From positions 15,559,763 through 15,623,762 of the forward strand of contig CM070601.1 of assembly GCA_036346395.1 (NCBI GenBank): 64,000 bases of DNA, read 5' to 3'. Every line of letters starts with the position of its first letter. The stretch's first letter is position 1. Source of the DNA: Hsuehochloa calcarea (Eukaryota > Streptophyta > Magnoliopsida > Poales > Poaceae). Shown here piece by piece: positions 1-10,970 of this stretch. The notes under the pieces were generated by a model. It saw only the letters and a program-made list of their open reading frames with translations, was not told the DNA's origin and ran no database searches. Made by a program: the position numbers and the translations under genes.

Positions 1-1250
1 CATGGGCATGGGACCTGACAAGAAAACCGAAGTTAAGACACTCCATTCACAAGAGATGCAATTTGTACAGGAAAAGTATGTAGGAAAATCAAAATAAGTA
101 GTATAGATGCCTCACAATTTTGCTATTGACATACCATATTGTCCAGATCCATGGCCCCATCAATAAGCACAAGCTACCATGAGCAGCTCATCAAGGCTCC
201 AGAGACTCCCATTGCTTGCCCCATCTTGAGTAACATCAATTTGCAGAAGAATGTCCTAATCCTATATATGAAACAGAAATGGCACAACAAACAAATAAAG
301 ATTATGAAACTCAAATGCTTAAATATGAAACTGTAAATCAGATCTCATGTGAACTGTCTAGAATATCATTCTCAATAGAGCTCTCAATTTAAGCAGCCTT
401 GTTCAAAGTTTCAGACTTCAAAGTCTATTTTCATTGGTTTGTTTTGCAGACATAACCTGTACAACATCAGTCTACTCAACCCAAAATCAATCTTAAGAGT
501 TAAGAGTGTTCTTGATTAATACCTTATCTTACAAGAATGATTGTTCTCCTTTTTATATTCCCCCAACCAAACCGGTTAACCTCATCTCATACGTGAAATA
601 ATTGTTTACTCTGATAGGAAAAATCGTAATCACCTTCAAGCAGCTCCTATTACATATTAACACAGAATACTGCATCCTACAGCTAGGTTATTCTGAGTTT
701 CTGACATTTCAATTCAACATCCACACAAGCTAGCTACCAGGCCACTCTCCTCAACAATTCAAACTCTGATCCAAGCAGTGTTTATAGCATCAACAACATC
801 TCTAGCTCACGGAGCAAGCTTCAACGTCATTATGTTTGCAAATCATAGAAGGACATGGCGTGACTAACTAAACATAACAAAGATGGCCACACTACAGTCC
901 CACCAGAGGCCAAAATGTCCTCTCTCTCTTTATTGAGAACACAAGGCTAAAATGTTCAGTTCGGAAGAAAATCGAATAACCCAATCCCTTCACATCAATC
1001 CCCATTGCACCTGGAACATAAACAAAATCACACATCACTATTTTTCACCCCCAAATTAACCAAATCAAACATCTCGTGTTTCAACAGCCGAAAAGACAAG
1101 TCATTACACCTTATTAGTAGGACCCCGCAGAACAGTTCAGAATTCCAAAATATTCAGTCCGATTAAAACAGTATGAGCACAAACCGAATGAAGATTCCAT
1201 CTCCCCGATCGAACCCAGGCCGACGACTCAACATCCACTGGAGGCGACAC
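1..1250. other. No recognised gene (left-edge AT-rich spacer)
   Basis: The stretch is AT-rich with no long open frame and no splice-bounded coding block that I recognise on either strand. I looked on the minus strand for the JmjC-domain exons that should follow the JMJ30-like first exon at 1809-2215 and did not find them. A short minus-strand open stretch near 160-260 is too short to assign. Confidence 0.5.
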
Positions 1251-2215
1251 TCATAGGAACTTCCTGTACGGCCGACCGGCGTCCTCATCCTGCATATGCT
1301 GCAGCCAGACAAACACAGACATGAACGCACATAGAATAATTTAAGCATTCGGGACTGAGGTCCCCATCCATGGAAATTAATCCAACTGCCACATACCACC
1401 TTTCTGCTAAAATGACTAACTGTTTACCAGAACAAATTCAGGCATTTATGAGAAAAATTGAGGTTTAGGGACCTAAATAGGCACAATTGCACAAGCTTAG
1501 GGAACCTGGGATGCAATCTTATCATGTTAAAACCAACGCTGCCTGCAATGAGCACTGAGGATAGTGGACACTAGAGGTTTCCCAGCAAATGATGCAGTGA
1601 ATGATAGCAGAAGATATCTTATGTGAACCACTTCGCAGAACAATTCACCGGCAATAGCACTAGTACGATGGTACGAAATTTCGCAAGGCCTTTCACTCTG
1701 TCTAGTTATAGCACTACATTTTCATGCATCAATCCATAGAAAACTGACAATTTACACACGAGTAGAGATGAGATCCTAGAAATGCGATAGGCTAATAGTA
1801 ATACTCACATCGGCGAGGTCTCCATTCCTACCGAGCCCTTCCCTCCACCTGTCCACATCTCCGTCACGGGTGCGGTCGGCGAGGACCCGCGCGATGGCCG
1901 CCTCGAGCTCCGCGCGGAGGAGGTCGCCGCCTATGATGAGGCCCATGTCGAGCGCCAGGAGCACGGCGCGTCGGTCGTCGCCGGCGCGGAGGCTCACCAC
2001 GTGGAGGTAGGCGGGCGCGTAGGCGTCCCACCACGCGGGCCCCACCTCGCTCCATGGCCTCGAGTGCACCTGCTCCCACGCCATCTCCCGCGCCGCGCGC
2101 AGTTCCCCCGCGCCGCCTTCTCCGCAGAGGCCATGAACGCGAAGCCCCCTCCTCCGTAATCTGCCGCAGCAGCGCCGCCCGCCTCCTTCGGCGCCCGCGG
2201 CTCGCCAGTGGCCAT
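1251..2215 (-). pseudogene. JMJ30: Truncated JMJ30/JMJD5-like lysine demethylase, N-terminal exon only
   Basis: Exon 1 (1809..2215, ATG at 2213-2215) encodes the pre-JmjC region of the plant JMJ30/JMJD5 family. It shows REMAWEQVHSRPW, a tract ending DAYAPAYLHVV, and LALDMGLIIGGDLLR, which correspond to the AtJMJ30 blocks around DMAWEQLHSGPW and ALDMGLIMGG. Intact family members are nuclear Fe(II)/2-oxoglutarate JmjC proteins of about 420 residues linked to the circadian clock. No JmjC domain is present in 1-1808. The ATG frame and the conserved frame are offset by one base at a five-base G run (plus-strand C at 2105-2109). A GTGAG donor lies at 1804-1808. A candidate terminal exon at 1251..1298, after a TGCAG acceptor, joins in phase 0 and ends HMQDEDAGRPYRKFL-stop. 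This could be a truncated expressed gene, a pseudogene, or a gene whose other exons lie far to the left. The family match is firm and the gene model is tentative. Confidence 0.55.
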
Positions 2216-3241
2216 CGCTTGCAAGCTCTGGGGAAAAAACGCAAAAGCGGAGGTGCGTGGTGCGTGGGGAGATGAGGGGGCTTGCTGCATGGGGAATGGG
2301 GGAGATGAGGGGGGCGTGCGCGGAGTGGTCAGGGGGAGGGGCGGTTGGGACTGAGGGGGACGGGGTGCGCGTGAGTGAACGGGGAATAGAGACGAACGGG
2401 TAAACTCTGAATTATATAAGGAGCAATTTGTTGTTGGTCATCTGGATTTACTATCACAGCTTGAGTAATATTATAAAATTTGGGTTCATTGCCACTGTTA
2501 TTTGTGTTATTTCAGGTCCTCTATAATCTATTTACAACACTGGTATGCTGCAATTTGTATTTGAACGGAAACACTAAAAAACATTAGCAAGCCCCACAAG
2601 AAATTCATTTTCCGATCTAAAATGAGAAGGCTGATTTCATTCAACGTAGTCAGAGATAGCAAACTGACAATGAAAGACCAACAGAAACTCATGATGACTG
2701 AAAACTTAAAACAGATCAACGGCTCAACTTCTGGGGAAACAGTTGTAGTAGTAATGTAATAAGCATAAATGCAACCAAACTGGCCAAAATGATAATAAAC
2801 ATGAGTTTGCCATAGAGCAAAGATACAAGTTCAGTCAAGGTTTCAAGGAGCGATCCTCTTCAACCTGTAATGATAACATCAGAATGTGTACAGGTCATTT
2901 CAATTAATCGATCAAAGTAAAATGGGCATGATTGACAACGCACAGACTTATCCAAGATCCCACAAGAACCAGGACATCTTTAGTGCAAGAAAATAATCCA
3001 AGCTAGAATTCTAAATGTCTAAAACTACTAGTACAATAGTACAACCCAGCAACAAATGCAATGAACAGAGGTAATTTGAGGATACAACAGTCCTAGCTCT
3101 AAAGATCATAGTTGCAGCACAATCTGTACCATTTGAAAAGTCCCTGTCTTTTCTCATGAAACATCAGCGGGAATGTAAAAATGAGATGACAATCCATAGG
3201 ATTATAAACCTTGGTTCGCATCACAAGATGCAAATCACAAA
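2216..3241. other. Intergenic; upstream region of the JMJ30-like fragment
   Basis: No coding sequence is recognised. For minus-strand transcription, a TATATAA-like box lies at about 2413-2419, roughly 200 bases upstream of the JMJ30-like ATG. The rest is AT-rich and includes the 3' flank of the BAG gene. Confidence 0.4.
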
Positions 3242-4430
3242 TTATCTCCTTTCCCCAGCAATCCTCCTCGACTCCATGTGCACAGGCATTGGCGCTGCAA
3301 GCCCAGGCTTACCATTGTCGTTCTTCTTTCTGTATGTGCCCTTCCCCTCATCAGCCTCTGCGGAGCTCGAGCTCTCAGAGCTCTCATCAGCCTCATTGCC
3401 ATCCTCTGCCTCTCCATGGAGATCACGAACATCACCGTTACCATAGAAGCTCACCTTCAACTTGTTCACAGCAGGGGGATTCGCCACGAATGCACCATTG
3501 CAACCTTCATGATACTCGTTGGAGTTCAATGCACCACCCATCGCCATCTCCTCGTGCTCTTTGACCAGCACCTTGTCGACGAACTCCAAGATCCGTTTGA
3601 GCTCCCGGCTCACTGCGCGCTTCCCCTCCCGGATCATCGGGTCCCCTCCCTGATCCGAAACCCACATCAAAACCCGGCACCAATGGCATGCCGATCGAAT
3701 CAAACAGAGATCACGGTAAGGTTTGCATCACCTGGATCGCGTCGAGGTGGAGGAGGAGGCCCATGGCGGCCTCGGAGATGGCGGCGGGGTCGCCGCACCC
3801 GCGGCGGCCGGAGAGGGACCCGCGGAGCGTGGCTGTCTTGGACCGGAGGATGGCGAGCTCCTTGAGCTGGCGCAGCGTGCGGGAGCGCCGGGCCAGGAAC
3901 CGGCGGAAGTGCGCCTGGATCGTCCGCGCCGCGAGCTCCCTCGCGGATGACGGCCCCGCACGCGCGCGCTGCGGCGGCGGCGAGGGCGGGGGCTCCTGGT
4001 GTGCGGCGGCGCGGTGCGGGCGAGGGTTCGGCTGGTGCGGCGGCACCGGAGGGGAGGGGAAGCAGTGTGGGAGGGTGGACTCGAGCACGGCCACGTGGCG
4101 CAGGAGCGAGTGGAGCAGGAGGTGGCCGTGATCGGACGGATTCGGCTGCGGCTGCGGCGGCTGGGGATAGGCTTGGGTTTTGGGGTGCTGGTAGTGGTAG
4201 CCGTTGGAGTAGGGATTCGCCTGGTGCGCGGCGGGAGGCGGCTGGGGTTGGGGCTGCGGGGGAGGCGGGGACGCGGAGTTGAGAAGGAGGTGAGCCGCGA
4301 TGGCGTGGAGGAGGTGGTCGGACGCGGAGCTGGGCTGGGGCGGCGCGGGATAGTAGCACGGCGCGGGGCAGCCGTTGCAGCCGCAGCAGCAGGTGGGTGG
4401 GGGAGGTTCGTGGTGGTGGTGACGGGACAT
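3242..4430 (-). CDS. BAG-family molecular chaperone regulator with IQ motif (two exons)
   Basis: CDS is join(3242..3649, 3732..4430), minus, 368 residues. Residues 1-150 are a His/Pro/Gln-rich low-complexity head with a Cys cluster (TCCCGCNGCPAPCYYP). A calmodulin-type IQ motif (RTIQAHFRRFLARR) lies near residue 170 and runs into an amphipathic helix (LRQLKELAILRSK). The BAG helices follow, from about 205 to 265, and cross the splice junction in phase 0 (LLLHLDAIQ then GGDPMIREGKRAVSREL). The tail is acidic and Ser/Glu-rich. BAG domains bind the Hsp70 nucleotide-binding domain and act as nucleotide-exchange cofactors; plant IQ-BAG proteins also bind calmodulin. The Cys-rich head plus IQ plus BAG layout resembles AtBAG8-type members, but I do not fix the subfamily. 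The 82 bp intron has a GTGATG donor and a GATCAG acceptor. The ATG at 4430 is the first in frame. Confidence 0.85.
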
Positions 4431-5007
4431 TTTTGCGTGATCTGGTGGGGTTTCCGGGGGAGCGGCGATGGGATCGGCACGGGATGGGAATGCGGAGGCG
4501 GCGGAATCTCAGTATCACATCGGGGGTGGAGCGAGGGGAAAGGGCTCTGGAGCGGAAGTGTCTATGCACTTGGGCTGCTCTCACAGCGGCCTGCCACAAG
4601 TGCCCAACGGCACGTGGTGGCGCCACGGTTTGTGACCGTCCGGCGCGGGGTTTATCGATCTGTTCCAAAGCCGCGCAAGCGACCCCGGCCGTGCTGGGTT
4701 TTGGCGAGCTGCGTGCCGTGCCCCTAGCAGGCTACCGCACACGACGAGCAACGAGCGAGGACTCTGCCAATGGCAGCCAAGGAAGACTATTATTAATTTA
4801 TTATTATGTAGCCGTGGAGACGGTCACACGATTCCAAGCACGCCATGAAAAGGACACATATCCGCTGCAGTTGTTAACAAAATCTGTACAAATCAGTAAA
4901 CACTATCACAGCTGAGCAAATGGGTTTATTCAGTTATATACTTCCTAGTGTCTGCAAGCGAGAGATGTCGGGGGCAAGAACTACAGTCTACAGGGAGTAA
5001 TCAAGAA
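4431..5007. other. Intergenic; BAG promoter side and 3' flank of the EAF7-like gene
   Basis: The first 300 bases are GC-rich and form the presumed 5' UTR and promoter of the BAG gene. The rest is AT-richer and lies beyond the EAF7-like transcript end. Plus-strand open frames here are shadows of GC-rich sequence with no recognisable domain. Confidence 0.4.
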
Positions 5008-5196
5008 CTAGCTGACCCTCGTTCTGATTTCGCTTCCAACAGGACCATCGTAATACCTGCAAGACGAAAGCAAACTATGACCACACACGTATGTCAAAAC
5101 ACAACAACATGCAAAATATCGGCATGAATGGTAGGTAATCTGTTGTACTCGTGCTTACCTTGTGTGAGATTACGAAGCATGCTATATGCCTGGTTA

Positions 5197-8100
5197 TCAT
5201 TCTTCCTTGTTGAAAAAGTTATCTGGCAAGGTAAATTCTTCCCCTTGACTGAAGCTATCCTTCTCATCGTCCTCTGGTTTCTGCATTTGTTTAAACCAAC
5301 CATATGTATAAAATTCCCCTAGACTCTGGAAACTGACACAAGCTAACGGTGAATTTATCTACAAACACAAACCTAATTAAGTCTAAATGAAAAAAAAAAC
5401 AAAGCTAAAAGGAACATAGCAAAGTAATAGATATTATTGGGTATTTTGAATCACCAGCATTTCTAGGTTGAAGAAGCGGTCCAGTAGTTGCAAAACTTCA
5501 TCAGCAGAGAATTGTCTGTCAAGGCTGGAAGAATTCACAGTTGGTCAGCCCGGAACCCACAAATTTCATTGTAGCGGAAATTGAAGAATTCAAAATATGG
5601 TCACCTTTTTCTCAAGTATTCCATGAGGCCATACAGAACAAAGTGACGATGAATGCCTGCAAATAAGTACAGCAGATTTAGAATATATGTTCAACAAAGA
5701 AAGACATTCTACACCAAGACTTAACAAGTTGTCTATAGCAGGGTCCACAAAGCCATTTTAACCAAAATTCATGGACCCAGGCCAGAAAGGTCCCACCAGG
5801 TGGTTCCCGGTTCTTTTATGGTCAACCATATTTATCTTCTTTATATATATATATATTTCCTCAAGTTATTTGTTTAATTCATCTTGTATAAGAATTATAT
5901 TGACATTTCATTAGAAACAACATGCAATCACCCTCATTCCAGGTGCTACTGAGCTCCCGGTACTCACTGGGAGAACATTCCTGCTGGCATTTTCGAACCT
6001 TGTTAGGTACCAATTTTTATCTTGCGGCAGATCATTTGCACTTCCCAAAATCAGAAGTAAATATTTTCTATTGCAAAGCACTCAATTAAACATGACTGTA
6101 AAAAACAACTAAAATCCAACTATCTATACCAACTGGAAATAGCTGCTAACATCTGTTTAACATACATAAACTTAGATGCCCTTCGAAAAATGCAATGTGA
6201 GTTATTTGTATGTCTGTACCCCGTCATGGAGGCTGGAGCCATGGAGGTATAGATGGATGCCCTCATCCATGGTTTCTGACCTCCATAACAAAGGGCAATA
6301 TAAATGCTAAATTTAAGCCTGGCCATCCCTTTAAATCACATCAAATCCAGCACACAGCAACCAAGTTGAAAAAACACACACAAAAGATAAGATGTACCAG
6401 ATATCATAAGGCATCATGGTATATGGATGAATATGTGTGTATTATTCAAGCCCCAGAGTGACAATATCTAATCTGCCACTAATCTCCAATAAAAGACTGA
6501 CAGTATAACTGCAAGACCACTAACTATGAACTTATCCTCCAGCTTAATTAATCTCCTGAGTTTCTTCAGTTCTCTACCCTGCATAATCTTGGTATCATAT
6601 TATTCCTAATTTGCCTTGTCACCTAGTGAAATAAAATCTCCTAAATATAGCAACTTTGTTAAACAAGCAACTTAGTGCCCCCATTAAAATGGGTGTATAG
6701 GATGCTCCATTTCAAAAAAAAAAAAGTGTAGGAAGATGGATACCAACCAGCAAGACATGGCGAAAATTCATTCTATGTAAGCTAATTGATTAACGGCTCA
6801 AGCTTAGTTATACAGAAAGCTAGATGAATTTGCTGTTACTAATTTGATGTGAGATGAAGATAAATGGTTATCAGGATTCATTTGTTATCTCAACTAAGCT
6901 ACTATTGAAAAGTTCTATGCAAAAGGAATGACTTGAATCAAGCATATGTATGGAACACAACAGCAGCAGGGTGATTAAAACTTAGCCCCCAGCAATGCCA
7001 AGCTACACAAAAGATTCATGCAATGCCTAACTAACTCAGCTTTGCTTGCCATGGTCTTGTAACTTGTGTTTCTCTAAACTTGGTATTTAATGGTAGAGCA
7101 TTCCACATTTAGATTGACCAACGTCACTAAGAACCTAATGGTACATCAGTGCATACTGGATAGGGGATATTGTCAAGTAGCTTGTAGCTAATACTGGATT
7201 ATGGTTGGTTGACTCCTAAGCCCTAACAATTTGTAATCAAACAACGCTTTTACGATAAACTCAAAAATGACTCGATCAAAGGCAGATTGGTTTTGGCCCT
7301 TTTTTTGGGGTAAAAGCCAAGCAAACAAGCAGTTTAATGGCTTCCCCTTTTTCACAACGGCGACGGGGCAATCGCCACACAGGCCACCTGAAATTCTGCA
7401 TAACACATTTGGTTAATACCTTCATGTATTTACGTACAGGTCCAACATATTTCTTGCATAATATATATAACTAAAGAAAGGGGACCATTCAACCTACTTT
7501 AGTTAAAAGCTCGATAACAAAATTCCTATACATGAATTCACTAGACAAATGTACCACCATTCAACAATTAGTAAGATTCTGAAAAAAAAAAGGAGATCTT
7601 CAAGGACGGCAGTGTGCGGGAGTGAACTTGATATTCCCCTCTAGAGTAAATGTACAAATTTTGTAGCATTAAACACCAATTTTGTCATATGTACGAATGG
7701 ATACAGTGGAGTACTAAGGAGGGCCATTCATTGTTATCCTCTTTTTAGATGTTCATGTTAGTATCATTGCCAGGGCTATTCTCAAAACTGCGAATTAGTT
7801 CTATCCACAGCCATAAATCCAGAACTAATTACTCATGGAGCATAAGTACTCCAAAGTCACTCACGGTCACTAAAGTAGACGCGTTTTTGTGATTTCAAAC
7901 TGAACAGCTTATCTACAACTTCAGGTAGAACTGTTACCTCCCTACAAAACATCATTTCAGCAAAACAAACAACAACAAAACCCTAAAAACATGCGTATCC
8001 ACATGAGGCCAAGAGCACGTCAACAAAGGACGCGTGACCAGAACGGACGGGACAGCGGGAAGGGCACGGCGCAGCACTAAACCTTTTAGTTTGGACGGAG

Positions 8101-8339
8101 GGTAGAACTCGAGAGCCTGAAGTAACCTCAGCTCGAGCTCCACCTGCGATTGATCCTTCGATATCAAGAAAACGAGAAGATACATCAATCGCCAAGACTC
8201 ACCATCTTTAAGAGAGAGAAAAAAAAGGGGATGAAAAGAGACCGACCTTGGGAAGTGAGGACGCAGAGGACGGCGGCGCCTGCGCCGGCGATTGCGCGGA
8301 GAGCCCCTCCTGCTCCTCGGCGGCGGCCGCCGCCTCCAT
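5197..8339 (-). CDS. EAF7: EAF7/MRGBP-like NuA4 histone acetyltransferase subunit (five exons)
   Basis: CDS is join(5197..5280, 5455..5524, 5605..5656, 8083..8143, 8247..8339), minus, 119 residues. All junctions are GT-AG and in phase. Exon 1 is an Ala/Glu-rich head. Exons 2-4 form the CT20/EAF7 core: VELELRLLQALEFYPPSKLK, GIHRHFVLYGLMEYLRK, then LDRQFSADEVLQLLDRFFNL. Exon 5 is an acidic tail starting KPEDDEKDSF and ending FFNKEE. EAF7/MRGBP proteins are small nuclear subunits of NuA4/TIP60-type complexes and contact the MRG15/Eaf3 module that reads histone marks. Intron 2 is 2.4 kb and the other introns are short. After the TGA, transcribed-looking sequence continues to a GTAAGC donor at 5158 and a candidate exon at 5008..5056, read here as spliced 3' UTR. 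Because no continuous open frame exists, this gene is easy to miss. Confidence 0.8.
5657..8082 (-). other. Large intron 2 of the EAF7-like gene
   Basis: A 2.4 kb AT-rich intron separates the exon ending PPSKLK from the exon starting IHRHF. I recognise no gene or complete transposon in it. Open frames at 6120-6461 and 7188-7406 lack any domain signal. Poly-A and poly-T runs near 5390, 6715 and 7580 suggest small retro-insertions but no boundaries could be set. Confidence 0.5.
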
Positions 8340-9189
8340 CCCCGAACCTTTCGCTTGCGCTACCACCAACGAGCCCTAGCACGTCCCAACCCCGGGGAGG
8401 GAGCTGGAAAGACTAGCCTGCTGTGGCCTGTGGGCGGAGACCGGAGGGGAACAGAGGGAACGTTTGGTCTGTTGTGACCCACGTAGCCGGATCAAAAAAT
8501 TTGGCAATACCAAAATCCGAACAAAATATATATATATATTTGAATCGTAGGTTCTACTAATTCATGAACAATGTTAAAATTAGGATACAAATTGATGTAT
8601 TTTGATTGTAATCATGCTTAAATTTATCAAAATTATGAGTATAACATGTGGATCCCACTTGGTATCTTTTTCACTAAAATATAACAACACGAGTCTTATT
8701 TTGTTGATTAAATTATAAGAAATACAACTGTATAAACGGATAATAAATAGAATATATAGCTTAGAAATTATGGTCATTTGAAGCTTGCTAATAAAGAAAG
8801 TAAAGCATTTGCTGGCAATGAATGACTGCCACAGGAATCAAGGGCCTGTTGCCATACCAATATTTTGGGCGGCGAATTTGCCCACTCAAGAATGGCCAAC
8901 TTTTGTACTAACACTCCTAAATTTTTTAGGATGTACTAATCTTAACCATACAAATGCCAGCCAACGAGCCAAATTATTGGGATACTACCGAAATTTTGAT
9001 TTGGCCTGCAACCCCTATTTGAGACAGCTTCTAAGCCGGTTTCTGCTTCAAAGAAGCTGGAAGCCACCCAAACACCATTTCTCACAGTGGCATTTTGCAC
9101 AAGCTGAGAAGTCATCTGGACCCCGGCTTCCTTGGCTGCTGCGGGCTGGACTTTTGTCTTTGCCACCAAAGTTCAAAAAAATTACACGC
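8340..9189. other. Upstream of the EAF7-like gene; AT-rich spacer with MITE-like sequence
   Basis: 8340-8480 is the GC-rich 5' flank of the EAF7-like gene. 8480-8790 is very AT-rich. 8840-9170 begins GGGCCTGTTGCC and has inverted AGCTTC/GAAGCT-type blocks in the style of a degenerate DNA-transposon relic. I could not find a target duplication, so it is not called as an element. The 163-codon plus frame across it has no domain. Confidence 0.35.
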
Positions 9190-9480
9190 CCCTACGAACA
9201 TATAAAAACCAAAATTTCTCCCCCACCATCCTCATTTCTCCTCTCCTCTCCCGATCCCACCTCCCCTCACTCGTGACGCTAGGGTTTGCCACTGCCAACT
9301 CCATCTGCACATCACACCACTAGCAGACGGTTGCCAGAATCAGCCCGCGCCGCCTCACCCATCTCCACATCTTGCCACTGGAGAACGGCAGCCAGAATCG
9401 ACTGCGCCGCCATCCCCCTCGTCTCTGTAAGGACTTCAAGTGCGAACAGCAGCAACCGATCCAATTCAGAGAACAAGGGA
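9190..9480 (+). promoter_or_regulatory. Orphan promoter / 5' UTR-like sequence ending at the gypsy insertion
   Basis: A TATA-like ATATAAAAACC occurs near 9199. It is followed by a pyrimidine-rich leader (TCTCCTCTCCTCTCCCGATC), the plant leader motif CTAGGGTTTGCC near 9280, and a GC-rich stretch ending in a possible donor TCTGTAAGG near 9425. The layout resembles the start of a plant gene whose body is missing. The sequence abuts the gypsy LTR at about 9481. No initiation codon with a recognisable product follows. Confidence 0.35.
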
Positions 9481-9863
9481 TGAGATAAAAAAAAAAGAGA
9501 TAAAAATGAGATGGGGAATAGACGAACAATAGGATGAGGCGACTAGGGTTTTACTTGCATAATATCTGGAATGAATCCTTACAAAAAATCACAACTAGCT
9601 TATATAGTGCTCTGCTGGAGTACTTAAGCTTACAAGTTCATTAGCTACAAAGCCTTATGATAAACAGTGATTGAGCACCGAATTACGAACAGTGTTTACT
9701 AGTTGTATTCTCACACGTTGGATCTTCATAATCGCTGCACTTCGCCTCATCTCGGCCGCACCTTCTGAACTGATTGCTTCACTAAGAGTTGGCACTGAAC
9801 TTCCACCTTCTTCGGATTTCAACTTCGTTCAGTTTCTCAGTCTTTCAAGTTTCAGTTCTGACA
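9481..9863 (-). repeat. 3' LTR of the gypsy element (left limit approximate)
   Basis: On the minus strand the LTR starts TGTCAGAACTGAAAC at 9863, directly after a polypurine tract. A TATATAAG-type box lies near 9600. The outer end is placed at about 9481 because the orphan leader sequence stops there and the plus strand reads TGAGATAAAA. No partner LTR remains in the window to confirm it. Confidence 0.55.
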
Positions 9864-9879
9864 ATCTCTCCCCTCTTCA
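9864..9879 (-). promoter_or_regulatory. Polypurine tract of the gypsy element
   Basis: The minus strand reads GAAGAGGGGAGAGAT immediately before the LTR start TGTCAG. This is the expected plus-strand priming site. Confidence 0.7.
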
Positions 9880-9893
9880 GAGTATTCTTGTCC

Positions 9894-10905
9894 TCAAGAA
9901 TGAAAGTCTGGGAAAATTCGAGAGATGAAACCCGCATCTTCCCAAGTCGATGCTATAAGTGGCAGATTTATCCACTGAATTAACCATTGAATTATAGGTT
10001 CGTTGTTCCTCGGCACCATTCTTCTTTCCAAGATTGTCGCAAGGTAAACTTTCACATTTCCATCATTATCAACAAGAGGGAGTTTGGGGCTAGGAATTAC
10101 CTTGGGGCCAATGTGCCTTTTGAGTTGACTCACGTGAAATATAGGGTGTAATTGGCAACCCTCTGGTAACAATAGCTTGTAAGCCACCTTTCCAAGCTTC
10201 TCAATCACCCTGAAGGGCCCATAGAACTTCGGATGTAGCTTGAGAGATTTGTGCAGACAGAGGGAAGTGTACTGGTATGGCTGAATCTTGAGATACACCA
10301 TATCTCCCATTGCAAACTCTCTTTCCTTCCTCCTCTTGTTAGCATATTAGTCGATTCTCTTAAAAGCCTTAATCAAAATTTCTTTGATGACTTGATTAGC
10401 CAATTGCCTTCTCTGCAACAAGCCTCTAGCCTCCTCATTAAGGGAGCCAGGTAATATAACTTCAGTGAATTGTGGGAGAGAATCCATAAAAAGCTTGAAA
10501 AGGGGCCATCTCCAAGCTAGTGTGATAACTCGTGTTGTACCACCATTTGACCAAAGTAAGCCAATTCTTCCATTTATTAGGGCTAGCAAACGACATGCAC
10601 CTGAGATGACCTTCGAGGCACTGGTTAACGCTTTCTGTTTGCCCATCGGTTTGAGGTTGGTAGGATGTGCTAAACCTCAATTTAATACCTAAAGCTTTGA
10701 ACAACTCTTGCCAAAGATGACTTGTAAAGATTAAGTCTCTACCAGAGACAATGACAGGTAACCCATGTAATTTATACACCCCATCCAAGAATTCATGGGC
10801 AACTTGTTTTACTGTAAATGGATGACTCATGGCAAAGAAATGTGAGTACTTAGTGAATCTGTCCACTATGACTATAACATCTTTTCCATTGAGATATGAG
10901 TCCAA
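9894..10905 (-). pseudogene. Gypsy integrase core and C-terminal domain
   Basis: 10462..10905 carries the integrase core: an aspartate in VIVDRFTKYSHF, then SGRDLIFTSHLW (second Asp) and YQPQTDGQTESVNQ (Glu), the D,D,E pattern. 9894..10310 carries the C-terminal module (VYLKIQPYQ, KFYGPFRVIEKLG, LPEGCQLHPIFHVSQLK) and a chromodomain-like end (WEDAGFISRIFPDF). The two open parts are in different frames, so the polyprotein is broken near 10.4 kb. The protein would splice the cDNA copy into host DNA. Confidence 0.8.
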
Positions 10906-10970
10906 GCTTGCTTAGATACTGGCATGGGTTGCAACAACCCAGGATAAGGAGTATGTTCACTCTTGTTCTT

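Noticed and set aside
3700..4727. Long frames on both strands (322, 250 and 242 codons) over the BAG exon
   Set aside because: They are GC-rich shadows of the BAG gene's first exon, low in complexity (Arg/Pro or Gly/Arg) and without domains.
8785..9276. A 163-codon plus-strand frame
   Set aside because: No domain, a MITE-like composition, and it runs into a CT-rich leader sequence.
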